Assembly: GCA_004325065.1 (NCBI GenBank)
Contig: PITI01000058.1
Span: 1-26,712, forward strand
Direction of reading: 5' to 3'
DNA from: Hamiltosporidium magnivora
Lineage: Eukaryota; Microsporidia; Dubosqiidae
DNA: 26,712 nt
Below, piece by piece: positions 1 through 11,767 of the stretch. Each line of letters begins with the position of its first letter. The first letter of the stretch is position 1. A program made the translations under genes and the position numbers. A model generated the notes under the pieces. The model worked only from the letters and a program-made list of their open reading frames with translations. It searched no databases and was not told where the DNA came from.

Positions 1-2118
1 CATACTCATTATCAAGAATTTCTTGAACTGATTGATTCCTAATTCGTTTTGAGGACTTAAAATTATAACTATTTAGGAAAAATAAGGGTAGTCAAAAAAT
101 ATATATCATACTAAGAAATAAAAAAAAATTAAAATTTAACAATTTTAATTAGATCCTCAAACCGAGAATTACAAGAGGGCCGGAATATTTAAGTAGGTAG
201 GAGGTAGTAAATTAAATTATAGATAAAAAAATAAAAGAAAGTTTTATCTAATGCATTCGTTCTGATATATTAAGTATTTGACCCCCTGAGCTCTATATTT
301 ATAGTTAAAAAAGGTAGAAATATTGTATTTGTTAAATTTATTCTACGTATTGGTTTAAGTAACGAAATATCAGATCTAAAGAGCCTTTATTTTTATATTT
401 TAGAAAAATTTTAGATTCTAGAAGCGAGATACAAAGTTTAAAATGCTAATATTTTGAAATTTTCGTTGTAGATTATAGTTTTATATGTTAAAAGGTTATT
501 AGCATTAATTTACTAGAAAATATATCGTTGATATAAATCCCAACGACGATTCACTGTAAAAAATAAACAGCTTTTATATAAAAATATGAGTCATTTTGTC
601 TAAAATTTATAAGAACGAGCCTTAGTAAATGAGATTTATGTAAAATATATTTAGTGTAATATACGACTTAATTTAAATGATCTTAGCTTGAAATGTTTTA
701 ACATAACATTTATTTATGTTCAACCCAGCTTTATTTTTATATTTCGGATATTAGAAAAACCGAAGGTGGTATGTGAAGTATCCCAGTTTTTCGTAAAATA
801 TTAATTAGTATTTTCAAATTGCCGTTATAATGATTAAGCAGTAATATGAAGAGTGTAATTAAGCATACAGTAAAAAAAAGTTAAAGAAATTCTAATAAGA
901 TCTAAATCTGCTTGAAATATTCGATAAGATTTTAAAACTTTATTTCATTTTATTTGGTAAAACTTTTGTTGATGTAACTTTTAAATATTATGCTGAATTC
1001 CATAATGAACTGAGAATGTAAAATATTTATTTATTAATTAAACATTAATCACAATAAAAATACCTTATAAGACACTAAAATCTAAAGCAAGAAACAAAAC
1101 ATTACTTTTATAATGCTAAGAAGAAAAGGCTAGGATTATGTCTAAAAACATTTAAATTAGAAAATGTGTCTAAAAAGTAAGTTGGTAACTAAATTGCGAA
1201 GAATCCGACTGCTATCTAAATAAAATTAAAATTAAAATTAAATATTCCACTTTTGTATTTACAACACATAAAATATATCCATTTATTAGTGTTTTATTCG
1301 GACACATAGCTTCATACATTTCTTGTTTTTTCCTGTGGACAAAATCTCAATTATAAGTTTTGATGTTTTTTTTGTTTGATTTACGTTATAAAGTAATATT
1401 TTCATATTATAAAGAAGATATAGGAAACTGCTCGAAACTATCTTTTCTATTTATAAAAGAAATTTTTATTAAATTAAATCAAATATAAGAACTTAATATT
1501 TGCTACTCCTATATTAATGTAATTTGCCATCTAGTTTTTTATATATTTAGCAAAAAGGAGATTGAAGAAAGAGATACCAAAAAATATTTCTATTTTAAAA
1601 AAAAATAATCTATATATTTAAACCAGTTTTTAATATATTGGATCAAATCTTTAATACTTACAAAAATAGTTGATTAAATTTGTCGTTTTTCTTTTTTTTT
1701 GAAAAAAAAATTCTTTTTACAGAAAAAAAATCAAAAATAGTAAATTATATTTGATTTTTTTACAAGATTTTTTTTGTAAAATATGACTGCTATATTTAAA
1801 TTTCGGTAGATTTTGTAATTGGATTTATTTTTATTCCATTTGCTTCTTATTAAAACTTAGTTATGTATTTTTTAATATAAAAACCATGATTTTTTTTATT
1901 ATAAATTGATCTATTGTAAAATACATATGATATTCTGAAATAATTAAAATATAAAATTTAACAAAAGTCTTGTATAATTTGATTTGCTGTATATTATGAT
2001 TCTTGCTAAACAAATTCAAAGAGAATACTCGAATTCATCATAAATTTCTAATTTACCAGCTTCAAAATCCAATTAAAAAATTTTTAATTTAATTTTTAAA
2101 AATGTTGGCCTGTTAAAA
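1..2118. other. AT-rich intergenic DNA, no gene recognised
   Basis: No open frame here looks better than chance. The sequence is dominated by A/T runs. Local oddities are a short CCGGCC-containing stretch at about 155-215, which resembles the repeat array at 14564-14720, and a pair of A/T hairpins at 1724-1781. The last few hundred bases presumably hold the promoter of the gene at 2119, but no distinct element can be called in such AT-rich sequence. Confidence 0.6.
1724..1781. repeat. Adjacent A/T hairpins
   Basis: A 12-base arm at 1724-1735 (A-run followed by TCAAA) is the exact reverse complement of 1750-1761. A second 8-base pair, TTTTACAA at 1758-1765 and TTGTAAAA at 1774-1781, overlaps it, so the two hairpins would be mutually exclusive or cruciform-like. 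The composition is nearly pure A/T, so this may be chance. It lies about 340 bp upstream of the secreted-protein gene. Confidence 0.35.
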
Positions 2119-4074
2119 ATGAAATCGCTATTTAAATACATTTTTTATGTTTTTGTTTATATCTTTGCAGTTGCATCGAATGAAACCAATTCAACTCTAA
2201 ACTATATAACTGATGATAAAAGAGATCACCCGTGTAAAGCTATTGCATCTCATAAGACGCAATCTTTAGAATTTAATGATTTTAATTCCATTTCAGAAAG
2301 TGGTTCAGTTATGATGTTGAATCATGATTTGATTGATGATTTGAGTACATCGAGCCAAACATCTTTTTATCAATTAGCAGATTCCGAATTTCCAGATATA
2401 TTTTCGGATTTTTCTAATTTAGATGGATTTGAAGATTTTCAAGTGTTTTCGCTTCAAGATAAAAGCAACTCGGGCGAACATACCATAGCCAATGCTTCTT
2501 TACATCCAACGGATTATGTTAGCTCGACCTTCTCAGGCTCACCACAGAGCACTTCACACAAATTTACACAAAAAATGCTTTCTTCAGATAATAGAGTAAT
2601 TAAAAAAAACATACCTCGGCCCGGTGGATCAAAAGACAGAAAAAAATCACAAAAAGGGCAACGACAAATAGAAAAATCTATTGGTTCACAGTCAAATTTT
2701 GCCACAAGACATAAGCATAAGCCGGTATATGCTCACAAAAAAACACCTTCTAATACATCTATGCAAAAAGTATCACGAAAACATGTTAAGATAAATCAGC
2801 ATACTTCTATCGAAAATTCACACATAGACCCAGTGAGACTCGAATCCGTCAGGCAAGGAAATTTTAATAAGGAACTAAAATTTGCAGAACTTTTTAAATC
2901 TCGTGTAATCAGATGGATTGAATTTGAGCATGAGAAAATTGGATGTGTAAATTACAATTTTTTTTTAAGTAAAATTCCAGACTTATATTCCGAAATTGAT
3001 TGTGGATTTGGAATGGGTATTATTTTTAATACGATTTTTGAAAAAAGTAAGAATGATTTAATGCACGGAAATTATACTAAAATAATTTCCGAAAAAATCG
3101 AACAATATAATTCAACTGCTATTGAAACGGAAGAAACACTCAATGAGATATTATTTTTTGCCAATAATCTTATAAATTTTGAAGAAAAATGCTTACCAGG
3201 TTTATCATCTAAAGAAATATTATCTGAGCAAAAAATAACCGAAATAATGAAAACCATTAAAGACCATAAAAACCTGGGAGTATTTTATGAACTTCTAAAA
3301 TTTGCTAATTATTATTACGAAAACTTAGATAATTACGTTGAAAAGAACTATGCTTTACATATATATTTTCTTTTGTCTATTATTTCAAGACAGTTAAAAT
3401 TTTTTGATGGATTCAAAACCTTGCAATATAAAAATTGTTTATTTCCTAAGCGAAAGTGTGTGAAGAATCCTTCATTAGTTGATTATGCGAATAAGTTTTT
3501 TGTGCAAAAATTATTTTCTAGGGTATTAATTGGGATGAAAGACGGTGTGCCGAGAGCAAGTTTCTATATTGTTTATTTAAGCCTTGATTTACCTTCTTAT
3601 GCACACCATAACAACTATTTTTCAAATCATAGAAGTTTTTTTAAATTTTATTTAAGAGTCCTTATATCAAGCGTTCTACACGAAGAATTTAAACCGCAAA
3701 ATACGACTTTAAATGAGCTTATATCTCTTGCTTTTGATTTATTTATTGTGAAACCAGAATGTAAAACCAAATTTATAAATATTTTACGGGGATTAACAAA
3801 TGTTAAGAGTATAGGATCATCTTTAATAAAAAGGAATATGAAGCTAATAAAAGAATATTGTCAAAAAACAATACGAGGGGTATCTATACAAGAAATAACC
3901 CCGTGGTTGGAAAATGAAAAATATAGTGTGTCATTCAATGATATTTTCGTGTCTGAAATGAATCTAAGTTGGTACCTTATGCAAAATTACGCAAATAATA
4001 ATTTTGAAGCAGATAACGAGGCTGACAGGTGGAAATCTATTGATCGAACTTTTCCTAGATTTTATTGCAGATAA
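2119..4074 (+). CDS. Secreted protein of unknown function, paralogue of the protein at 11768
   Basis: I do not recognise a described family. The 651-aa protein opens with a short basic start and a hydrophobic stretch (about residues 4-19, ending near AVAS), a convincing signal peptide, so export is likely. Residues about 22-150 are Ser/Asn/Asp-rich and look disordered. Residues about 161-225 are strongly basic (many Lys/Arg/His). Residues about 270-642 form the domain shared with the 811-aa protein downstream. Matching landmarks are CVNYNFF (276-282), GNYTKII (317-323), KNLGVFYEL (384-392), CLFPKRKC (440-447), FVQKLFSR (461-468) and the C-terminal SEMNLSWYL (612-620). Several cysteines are conserved in place (276, 440, 447). 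The domain has no further clear membrane span. The ATG at 2119 is preferred because the signal peptide begins right there and aligns with that of the paralogue. A possible AATAAA signal follows at 4099. The open frame is secure; the function is unknown. Confidence 0.88.
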   Translation: MKSLFKYIFYVFVYIFAVASNETNSTLNYITDDKRDHPCKAIASHKTQSLEFNDFNSISESGSVMMLNHDLIDDLSTSSQTSFYQLADSEFPDIFSDFSNLDGFEDFQVFSLQDKSNSGEHTIANASLHPTDYVSSTFSGSPQSTSHKFTQKMLSSDNRVIKKNIPRPGGSKDRKKSQKGQRQIEKSIGSQSNFATRHKHKPVYAHKKTPSNTSMQKVSRKHVKINQHTSIENSHIDPVRLESVRQGNFNKELKFAELFKSRVIRWIEFEHEKIGCVNYNFFLSKIPDLYSEIDCGFGMGIIFNTIFEKSKNDLMHGNYTKIISEKIEQYNSTAIETEETLNEILFFANNLINFEEKCLPGLSSKEILSEQKITEIMKTIKDHKNLGVFYELLKFANYYYENLDNYVEKNYALHIYFLLSIISRQLKFFDGFKTLQYKNCLFPKRKCVKNPSLVDYANKFFVQKLFSRVLIGMKDGVPRASFYIVYLSLDLPSYAHHNNYFSNHRSFFKFYLRVLISSVLHEEFKPQNTTLNELISLAFDLFIVKPECKTKFINILRGLTNVKSIGSSLIKRNMKLIKEYCQKTIRGVSIQEITPWLENEKYSVSFNDIFVSEMNLSWYLMQNYANNNFEADNEADRWKSIDRTFPRFYCR

Positions 4075-4098
4075 GATATAGGAGCACATTACTCTTTT

Positions 4099-4104
4099 AA
4101 TAAA
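4099..4104 (+). terminator. Possible polyadenylation signal
   Basis: AATAAA lies 25 bases after the TAA of the secreted-protein gene. The position is plausible for a compact eukaryotic 3' end, but the hexamer is common by chance in DNA this AT-rich. Confidence 0.3.
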
Positions 4105-7100
4105 GCCGGTTATAATCTTTATATGTTCTAACTAATAACCTTATATTTTATTTTTAATATCTAAAATAAAAACATGTTCTATTAGTTGATTATATTTTTA
4201 AAAATAAAGCTTAATTGGTCTGTAGCTGAAACATTTAAACCAAATGAAGAAGAACTCCAAATTATTCTTATTCTTAACCCGAAGCTTCAATAAAATTATT
4301 TAATAGACACGGAAATAAACTTATTAGATACATATGGCTTATTTAATATCCCCAATATAGAAAAATTTCGCATCAGATTAATAAAGAAATCCTTATACCG
4401 TTTGTTTGTTTAGTCTTTTCAAACGGATTAAAAATTTAATTTCAGTACATTTTCTTAACATTCTGCATACATATTTTGGTACTACATCATCCAAAAGTCA
4501 ATAACCCTTCTTTTTCTTTTTGAACAATTAAATTTATAAAATTGCTATTTTTTCATTTTCAGCTCTTTTATATTATTTGCATCCACAGAGCATTAATACA
4601 CAACGTCAAATTTATATTGAAGAACATAACAAGTTTTTCTAATTTAAAAAATCGTAAAACTTTTATTGAATTACCACTCATATCGATCTCAGCTATTTAT
4701 TTCAGCGCAAAATTGGTTGCTGTTTCACAGAGACCAAACTTGACAATAGCAATCTAAAGTCACATATATTCGTAAAAACTAATTCACACGAAAAGTCCAA
4801 GATTAATTAGTATTCATTTTTGGTACAAATTTAAGATTTTATTTTAAAATACCAATAAGCCCATCATAAAAGACCTCTATGAATCGATCTTAGTCTGAAA
4901 GAAAACAAGGATTATAAATCAAACATATTGGCACATCATCATTTAATTATACTCTGACCTAAACATGATTTTGTGAAATTTCGGTTGTGATTATATTTTT
5001 CGTTTAAATCCCTTAAATACATTAATGGTCCAATTCAAATACACATTGCTTTCTAACGTGTTCTGTTGAATTTGTATTTAATTAGATCAGAAATTACGTC
5101 TTAAATCATATTCAATTTGGAAATTACTTTGTAAAGTTCAAATGACAGAAATCGTTTGAAAACAATGCATATGCTTCAAATTCTTCGTGTTAAAATCACA
5201 ATGAACAGACGAAGTGTCATGAATGAATCTTTATTTTTATGGCGTGTTTTGAATAAGGCTGTTTATTCATAATGCGAGTTTTTTTTTCAGACTTGCAATT
5301 TAAATATTAGAATATCGATTGTAATTAGATTTTTAAACTTAGCTTCACGCTTTCTTTTGATATTCACAGATTTTTTTTACCATTGTAAAGCTCTTCGAGA
5401 GTAGAAATAGGTTGAATAAATTTTTTTTTATTCATGTATTTAAAAGTTTATTTTGCCTTGACTTAAAATTTTAATTAGAATAGAATTAATAGGGTATAAA
5501 CTTCAGTTTTGTCAAAATATTGCATTAAAACATTTTTGTGCCAAAAATCTTAACTTTTTGTATGCATCGATATATTCTGTTTATTTTTTAATTATAATAA
5601 TACTTCTATTTTCCATGATATTTTTGATAATGTCTCTAAAAATAGAATATAGTAATAGAAACAAATTTATTCGAATGGCGAGTTAAATGTCTTCTCTTTC
5701 GAATACGCTACCCCTTTGCATTCCATATTATGATCCTTAGCTCTAATTCCTCATCTGAAAATATATCCTCTGATATTAACCTGAAGTTTGCTCACAAATT
5801 TTTCGATTCTTTACTTTGATATTTGATTGCTAATATTTACCTTCTTAATAGCATGAATATAAATAAGAGTATTAGCCGTTTGTGATTTCTGCATCTAACT
5901 TACATTCTCATACCATTTATTTTATTTAAATTAACTTTAACTCTTGTTTTAAGCTTTCAAGTCGATAGACAAGAAAGCTTCCAAAAATTTTTTGGTTACA
6001 TTTTTTGCATTGTGTCTTTGCAATTGCATAAAAACCCCTATCAAGATACATTTAATGTTATTTAGTCATAGTATTATCCGCTTATCCCACAAAAGATAAT
6101 CTCAAAGACAAACTGAAAATAAAAAACGAGACTATTGATCAACAAGCCACAGTTACTTTGAAATTTCAGTTTCATAAATACTAAGCAGGTTTTCTATCGT
6201 TATACCCGCTTTAATCCCTTAGAGTTAGCTTTAGTAATTCTAAATATAATGAAGTATTCGGCCTATGATTTCAAAACATAGCATTGTATTTTTTATTGGT
6301 CATTTTGACTGCTAAATACGTATTTTCAAGGCTATATCTAAACGAGTCGGTCTTCAAGCGTCGAGAAGAATTTATTTTTTAACTTGTTTTAGAAGTAGAC
6401 AATATAGATTTTTGCCATATTAATTTCGTAGAGTGAGGTAATATTATAGCATTTTTTTAGTTTATCTCAAAAAGACATCAAAATTAATATTTCAATTCGG
6501 TAAAACGATATTTTTCTACAAGGCACTATCTATATCGAAGATCTAGCAGAATACCGCCTCGATCGTTTTTTTACTTTTCTTATATTTGGATTCTTCAGCG
6601 ACACTGCCTTATGCAGCACAAGATTATTTTATATTTATAATTTTTGTGTTGGTTTTGCTGTTAATGTAAGTTCGCTTTTGAGTTGTTTTGATTTTTTCGT
6701 GTTTTTAGCATCGGAACCCTTCTTAGATTTCTATTCGTGCCTTTTTCACTGAAATAGATGTCATTATATTTTTTTCCCTCAGACATTTAAAGTTTCAAGA
6801 GTATATTATCACCTTGAAAATAACCACTATGACAGCCTCTTCTAAGTTCGAATCTAGAAATATAAAAGTACGAATTCCATCTTTCTATCAAGTGTGTCGT
6901 GTTTTTTTACTGACACAGACGTCTCGCAGCATGATATTCAGAGAAACCAGCCGGCTCAGGTCGTTTTATTCTCACTTTAGCCGATAACTAATATCCGATT
7001 TCCTTGAATTGCATTAATAAAATATCTTATATTTAACCTGTGAACAGTGTCTGTTTATTGGCAATATTCGCCTCATTTCCATTTTTATGAACATACCACT

Positions 7101-10100
7101 CATTGGGTTTCCATTGATTCTAATTCTCCAAATATTAAGGACATCTAATTATTATGAAGAGGTCTATGTATGCAAAACATGTATCATTCGTAATGATATT
7201 TTTCTGTTGAACTTCAATTATACTTTGAAAGTAAATAATGTACTTTGATTTCATTAAGATAATAGCACGTCTGGTTGCCAAGATGAGAAGAATATAAGAA
7301 AAACAATATTCGTCATATGAGAGCCAATATTTACACTAATCGACAGTCCCATAATATTCTCAGTTTAAATTGAATTTCAGCCCATTCCTACATGAAAAGA
7401 AAAGCAAATTTAAAAAAAAAAAAACGATATACGAACAGGCTTAGATTTAATCCTCTGATCTTGAACTTTTTACATTCATAATTATATACTCTTTCAATTA
7501 TATTCGTAGTCTTAATATATTTATGCCAAATCAACAAAATTCGGGGTTAAGAGGTAATTAACATAAAATAAGACACAGATAAAATCATATGTTTTTTTTC
7601 ATCAATTCATGTCGTCGTCAGAGATTTTTCAATATTTTTTTTGCGGGAACATAAATAAAGCGGAATTTTTAGCCTGTAATCACCTCTGCGGCTTTTAATA
7701 CATTTTAAGCCTACGTATCTTGTGTTTTTACAGTGAATCTAACCATTTTTATTGCAATTATTTTCACTTGATTTAAACTTTTATTTATATGAATTTGCTT
7801 GGATTCGGAGCCTAGCGTGGAAAAATTTTTGTGATTTAATACGTAAGCTCGCATTATAAATCATCACATCAAAACAAGTCTTCATTTATTCAACATTACA
7901 ATTTCAAAATTTAAATTGAACATATCTATAAGATTATTGATCAAAAATATATGATACAATCAACGCCTGCAGTTTTTTTGTTAACACGCGAATCAATATC
8001 CTTATTCAAATTTAAAGTGAAAAAAGACTGACATGTGAAGTATAAATTAACGAGGCATAAGATAACCCATAAATATGACTTTCGATTATCCAGACTTCGT
8101 TATAATACATCTGAACTTATAATTTTTTTTATAAATTCGCTATATTCTTAAATTCAACTTATTGTATAGCCCGAGATAATATTGACCTCAAAAGCCTAAA
8201 AAAATATGATTCTCATTCACCAAATACCAATTTATGTCTTGAATAGTAAGTGTTTTATAGAACATTTGAAAGATCATATTTAACTAAAGACTCAGAAAGA
8301 TATCTTCGGCTCAAATTTAAATCTAACTCTCCTGTTGTTTTTCTTTACACATAGTGACTTACGAGGTAAATTTCTCTATTTTTATGAATTTAAAAGAGAT
8401 TCGAATACGAACTGACTTAAAAATGTTACTAGGTAGGCTTGTTTTTGCATTAGCCCAAGACTTTCTGCATATTTTAATTCATAAAATCGTAGTTGCTAGG
8501 CTTTGATGATACCCGTGGGTTTGAATCACCCAACTAGATGTAGCTGCATGTCTGCAGAAAAAAAATGAAATAACTGATTCTTAAATTTTGAATACCATCT
8601 TCAGATTGTTTTCAGGAACTTGGTTTTAGAATTTCATGTTTGGGATTTTTTTGCTTTGGTTAGACTTTGAATTACTCAGTTTTGTACTGAGAGGTTGGAA
8701 TCCTCAAAGCTACTTACTAAGCTAATGTGGTTTTAAGTCGCTTGGAATTATTTTTCAGGTTCTTTATTTTTTCAAGTTCTAGTGTTGGCTAAATCAGTAG
8801 ATCTATTAGCACTTGGATACAACTACATTTCATTTTGGTACCGCTTAAGTCTAGATAAGCTCTTTAAAGGCATCAATCCGTACCTGGTACGTATTAAAAA
8901 ACAAGATGGATCATTCTTACTGATTTACTGTTACTGAATTGAGTATCAGCGCAATAAATTGGTCGCTATTTTCAGTAATGGTTAGAATAAAAGGGTTTTT
9001 CAAACCATGCAACGGAACTAGTCGATACTTAAATCTATAAACGTTGATTTATGCGAGGTTGGGAAGCAAAATTCTAAATTTCTAATCGCGTTTTTAGCTT
9101 TGGTATGCATTTTTGCTTTTGAAGGAGGGGGATGAGATCTGCCGCTAAGTGATGAACAAGCCTTTGCCTTTTGATCTTATTGTTACTCTTTTAATCTGCT
9201 TTTTTGCCAAATATTTTTGTTTTCGATCCAACTTTCTCACCTGTATCAGACGAAATGAGCAAAACATACTTCAAATGTAGAATATAAAATGCATTTTAAA
9301 AAACATGTACTCACTTATCAACTAAAAATGATTGCATATAAAGTATCAACAAATAGAATTAGCCGTTTCACATTTAAAATAAATAAATCACAACACTATT
9401 TGATAGCTTTAAGTTCACATATACATCTAAAATCAAATATTAGGATTTAATTATATCGAAGAATTTATACTTTACCATTTTCAATCAAAATATTTCTGTT
9501 TTGAATTTTCTTCAAACGAATTTACACATTGTATAACTTACTCATAAATACGCAATAAATATTTCTAAAAGAGTTTAGATAGAAAAGACATCTCTTCTAT
9601 TTATAAATCTCAAACGAATAGAACAAATACTTAAGTAAAACGGAAAGAAACAGTTAGAATTGAACTAAAAACCATATAAATGATATTAAATTTTATGCAT
9701 TTATTGTATACTTCTTTATATTAGTAGCACAAATATTTATTATCATTACGTTTGATTTTTTTATAATTTGAATGTTATAATTGTACAGCAATTCACATCT
9801 AAAATTTCGAGATTGGATATTTAATGCAAAAAAAACAATAGAAAGCAAAATATAACAAATATACCTAATAATACCAATATAAATGTCAAATTAGGTCAAG
9901 TTCATCTTAAATATTTTTTAACGGTAGATTTTTTTTTATAATTGCCCTGTAAAAATTAGGATTTGATTTCTAAAAAAATACAAAAAAAAACAGAGCCCCA
10001 TTTCATAAGCAAATAGAAAAAAAAATTTAAATAAAATAATTTTTTAAACGAAACATTTTATTATGAAGCTTCGATTTTTTTTTGTTTTAACTCATGCTTT

Positions 10101-10144
10101 GGAGGGTAAAAATTTTTTTTTAAGAGATAAAAATTGTTATCAAA
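4105..10144. other. Six-kilobase gene desert, probably decayed sequence
   Basis: No protein could be recognised on either strand. Open frames here reach only about 60-70 codons (for example 4542-4757 and 8737-8934 on +), a length expected by chance at this composition. About 5200-9200 is somewhat less A/T-extreme than the flanks, compatible with old coding or transposon DNA eroded beyond recognition, but no family could be assigned. No tRNA or rRNA was evident by eye. Confidence 0.5.
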
Positions 10145-11290
10145 ATGAAATGGATTGTGCCAAATATGGAATTAGAAGTTTTAAAAATCTTCAACATTTT
10201 AGGAAATTTGCTATCTGAAATGAATCGGAATCCAAAAAGACGGTTTTTAAAACAGGTAGGCAATATATACATCGAAAACGATAAGATATATACTACTGAT
10301 GTTAACAACAGTTTAAAGAAGTTTTAGCCAAGGGTTCTAATGAAGCGCAAGCCAATGTTGTTGCTTCTATCATCTTCCTGGCCATCTTGGTAGAAAGAAT
10401 TGCACCAGAAAATCATAAGAAAATCCTGCAGATTTAAGCGAGAGAGAAAGAACCATGTATCAAAACGAGCCAAGATTACCAGCAGCATCAATTTTTAAGT
10501 CAAATGATGTAATTAAGACGATAACATCTGATTATTCATGGGGAAAATTCAGATGAATCTTGTTATATGAGGAAACATTCAAAAGACTCTGGCGCTTTTG
10601 GATGGGGCTTAACATTCTGGATGTACACACTAAGTTTTTATATGAGATATCATTGCAAACAAAGCAAGCAGCCGGTGTTATGCCTAGTATTATACAAACA
10701 GATAATAGAAATAAGTGTGGAAGCGAACGAATAAAGCAAACATGTGTTGATTACATGATTTATTTTATCACATTAAAAGCAAGATTCCCACAAAATCAAG
10801 AACAAGTTGAGAGATGTAATCAAGACAATTATACTTAAGCTTGCTATAAATTTAAGAAGATCAAACCTTAAAAGATGGTTCGATTTATATTAGAAAATCA
10901 TACTTGCTACAATCAAACCCGGAGCATGATAATAAACACGCACCAATGAAAGCATTTAGATGCTAAATTGGCAAACGATGTTAAATACGCAAAATCTGCA
11001 ATTAATAATGAGTTTTCTTAGGCTCCGAATTGAAGAAATATATCGAAAATACAGATAAACATAGAAATGTCATTTGATGAAGATCAAATGATATCGAAGA
11101 TAAAGTATCTAATACAATCGATATTATTTTAATGATCTCACTTAAATATCGGAAGCAAATATGTAGATTGTATGAAAAATAGTGCGATATATACTAATTA
11201 TTCTTAAAATCGAATTCTTGTATGTAGTACTACAAAGAGAGATTTCGCTAAAAATCAAAGGATAAAAAAAACCAGAATGATTGACTTCTA
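10145..11290 (+). mobile_element. Decayed gypsy-type retroelement integrase, copy 1
   Basis: This is the broken remnant of a D,D35E integrase that would have inserted retroelement cDNA. The clearest part is the open frame 10560-10838. It holds IIQTDNRNK (frame residues 44-52), the usual TDNG.EF motif, followed by RFPQNQEQVER (75-85), the usual PQ.QGQVER motif. The Asp at frame residue 48 and the Glu at 84 are separated by exactly 35 residues. Beyond its stop, shifted frames continue with NLRRSNLKRWFD near 10850-10885, matching the KRW.D block that normally follows. Near 11235, RDFAKNQ resembles the C-terminal barrel of the second relic (KDFAKN at about 15920). Upstream pieces at 10145-10440 are broken by a frameshift and stops. 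No gag, protease or reverse transcriptase part and no LTRs were found. The integrase identity is good; exact boundaries are uncertain. Confidence 0.65.
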
Positions 11291-11767
11291 TTAAGAAAAG
11301 CTTTGCAAAGTTTTTGTTTAAGTAGAAGTGATAGCATTTTAGTAGAATGTGACGATAAGCAGAAAAATCTGTAAATAACTCGTATTAAGAAGTATAACTT
11401 TTAGAGATCATCTCATCTTGACAACAAAACGAATGATTAAAACTCATTTTCTTAAAATATACGGTTTATATCTTTTAGAGTAATTTTTTTACATATTTTT
11501 TTTATTTTAACTTCTTAATGACTGTTTTTTTGTTTTTCTACCTAGTTATTTTTCTTCAAATAAAAAACAAATATTAAAATAAGAAAAAATTTAACCGATA
11601 AAAAAATGGCACAAATAAGAATTTAGACGAATAAATATTTTTTCTTATAAAAAATTGACATAATATAATATTTTTAGCGCTTTCTTTGAAAGTGTTTTTG
11701 TTGTTGTGGAATGGGTTCAACCATAAATAAACGGAATTATAAAAATTTTAAATTATTATTTATCCCA
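11291..11767. other. Upstream region of the second secreted-protein gene
   Basis: AT-rich sequence between the integrase relic and the gene. It contains an in-frame upstream ATG at 11711, discussed with the gene. No other feature is visible. Confidence 0.4.
11764..11766 (+). promoter_or_regulatory. CCC next to the probable start codon
   Basis: A CCC triplet ends one base before the ATG at 11768. Short C-rich (CCC-like) motifs immediately upstream of start codons are described for microsporidian genes. Three bases prove little alone, but together with the signal-peptide alignment they favour 11768 as the start. Confidence 0.25.

Noticed and set aside
4212..4413. Frame with WSVAETFKPNEEEL and one internal stop, just after the first secreted-protein gene
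   Set aside because: Similarity to the FKP block of the paralogues is limited to a few residues; too weak to call a third, broken family member.
8511..8535. GGGTTTGAATCACCC, resembling a tRNA T-arm
   Set aside because: Aligned to the T-loop position, the five-base stem has mismatches, and no acceptor, D or anticodon arm could be found around it.
8737..8934. 66-codon open stretch including LLALGYNYISFWYRL
   Set aside because: It has no good start codon and ends in a stop. Frames of this length are expected by chance several times in a window of this composition, and there is no family resemblance.
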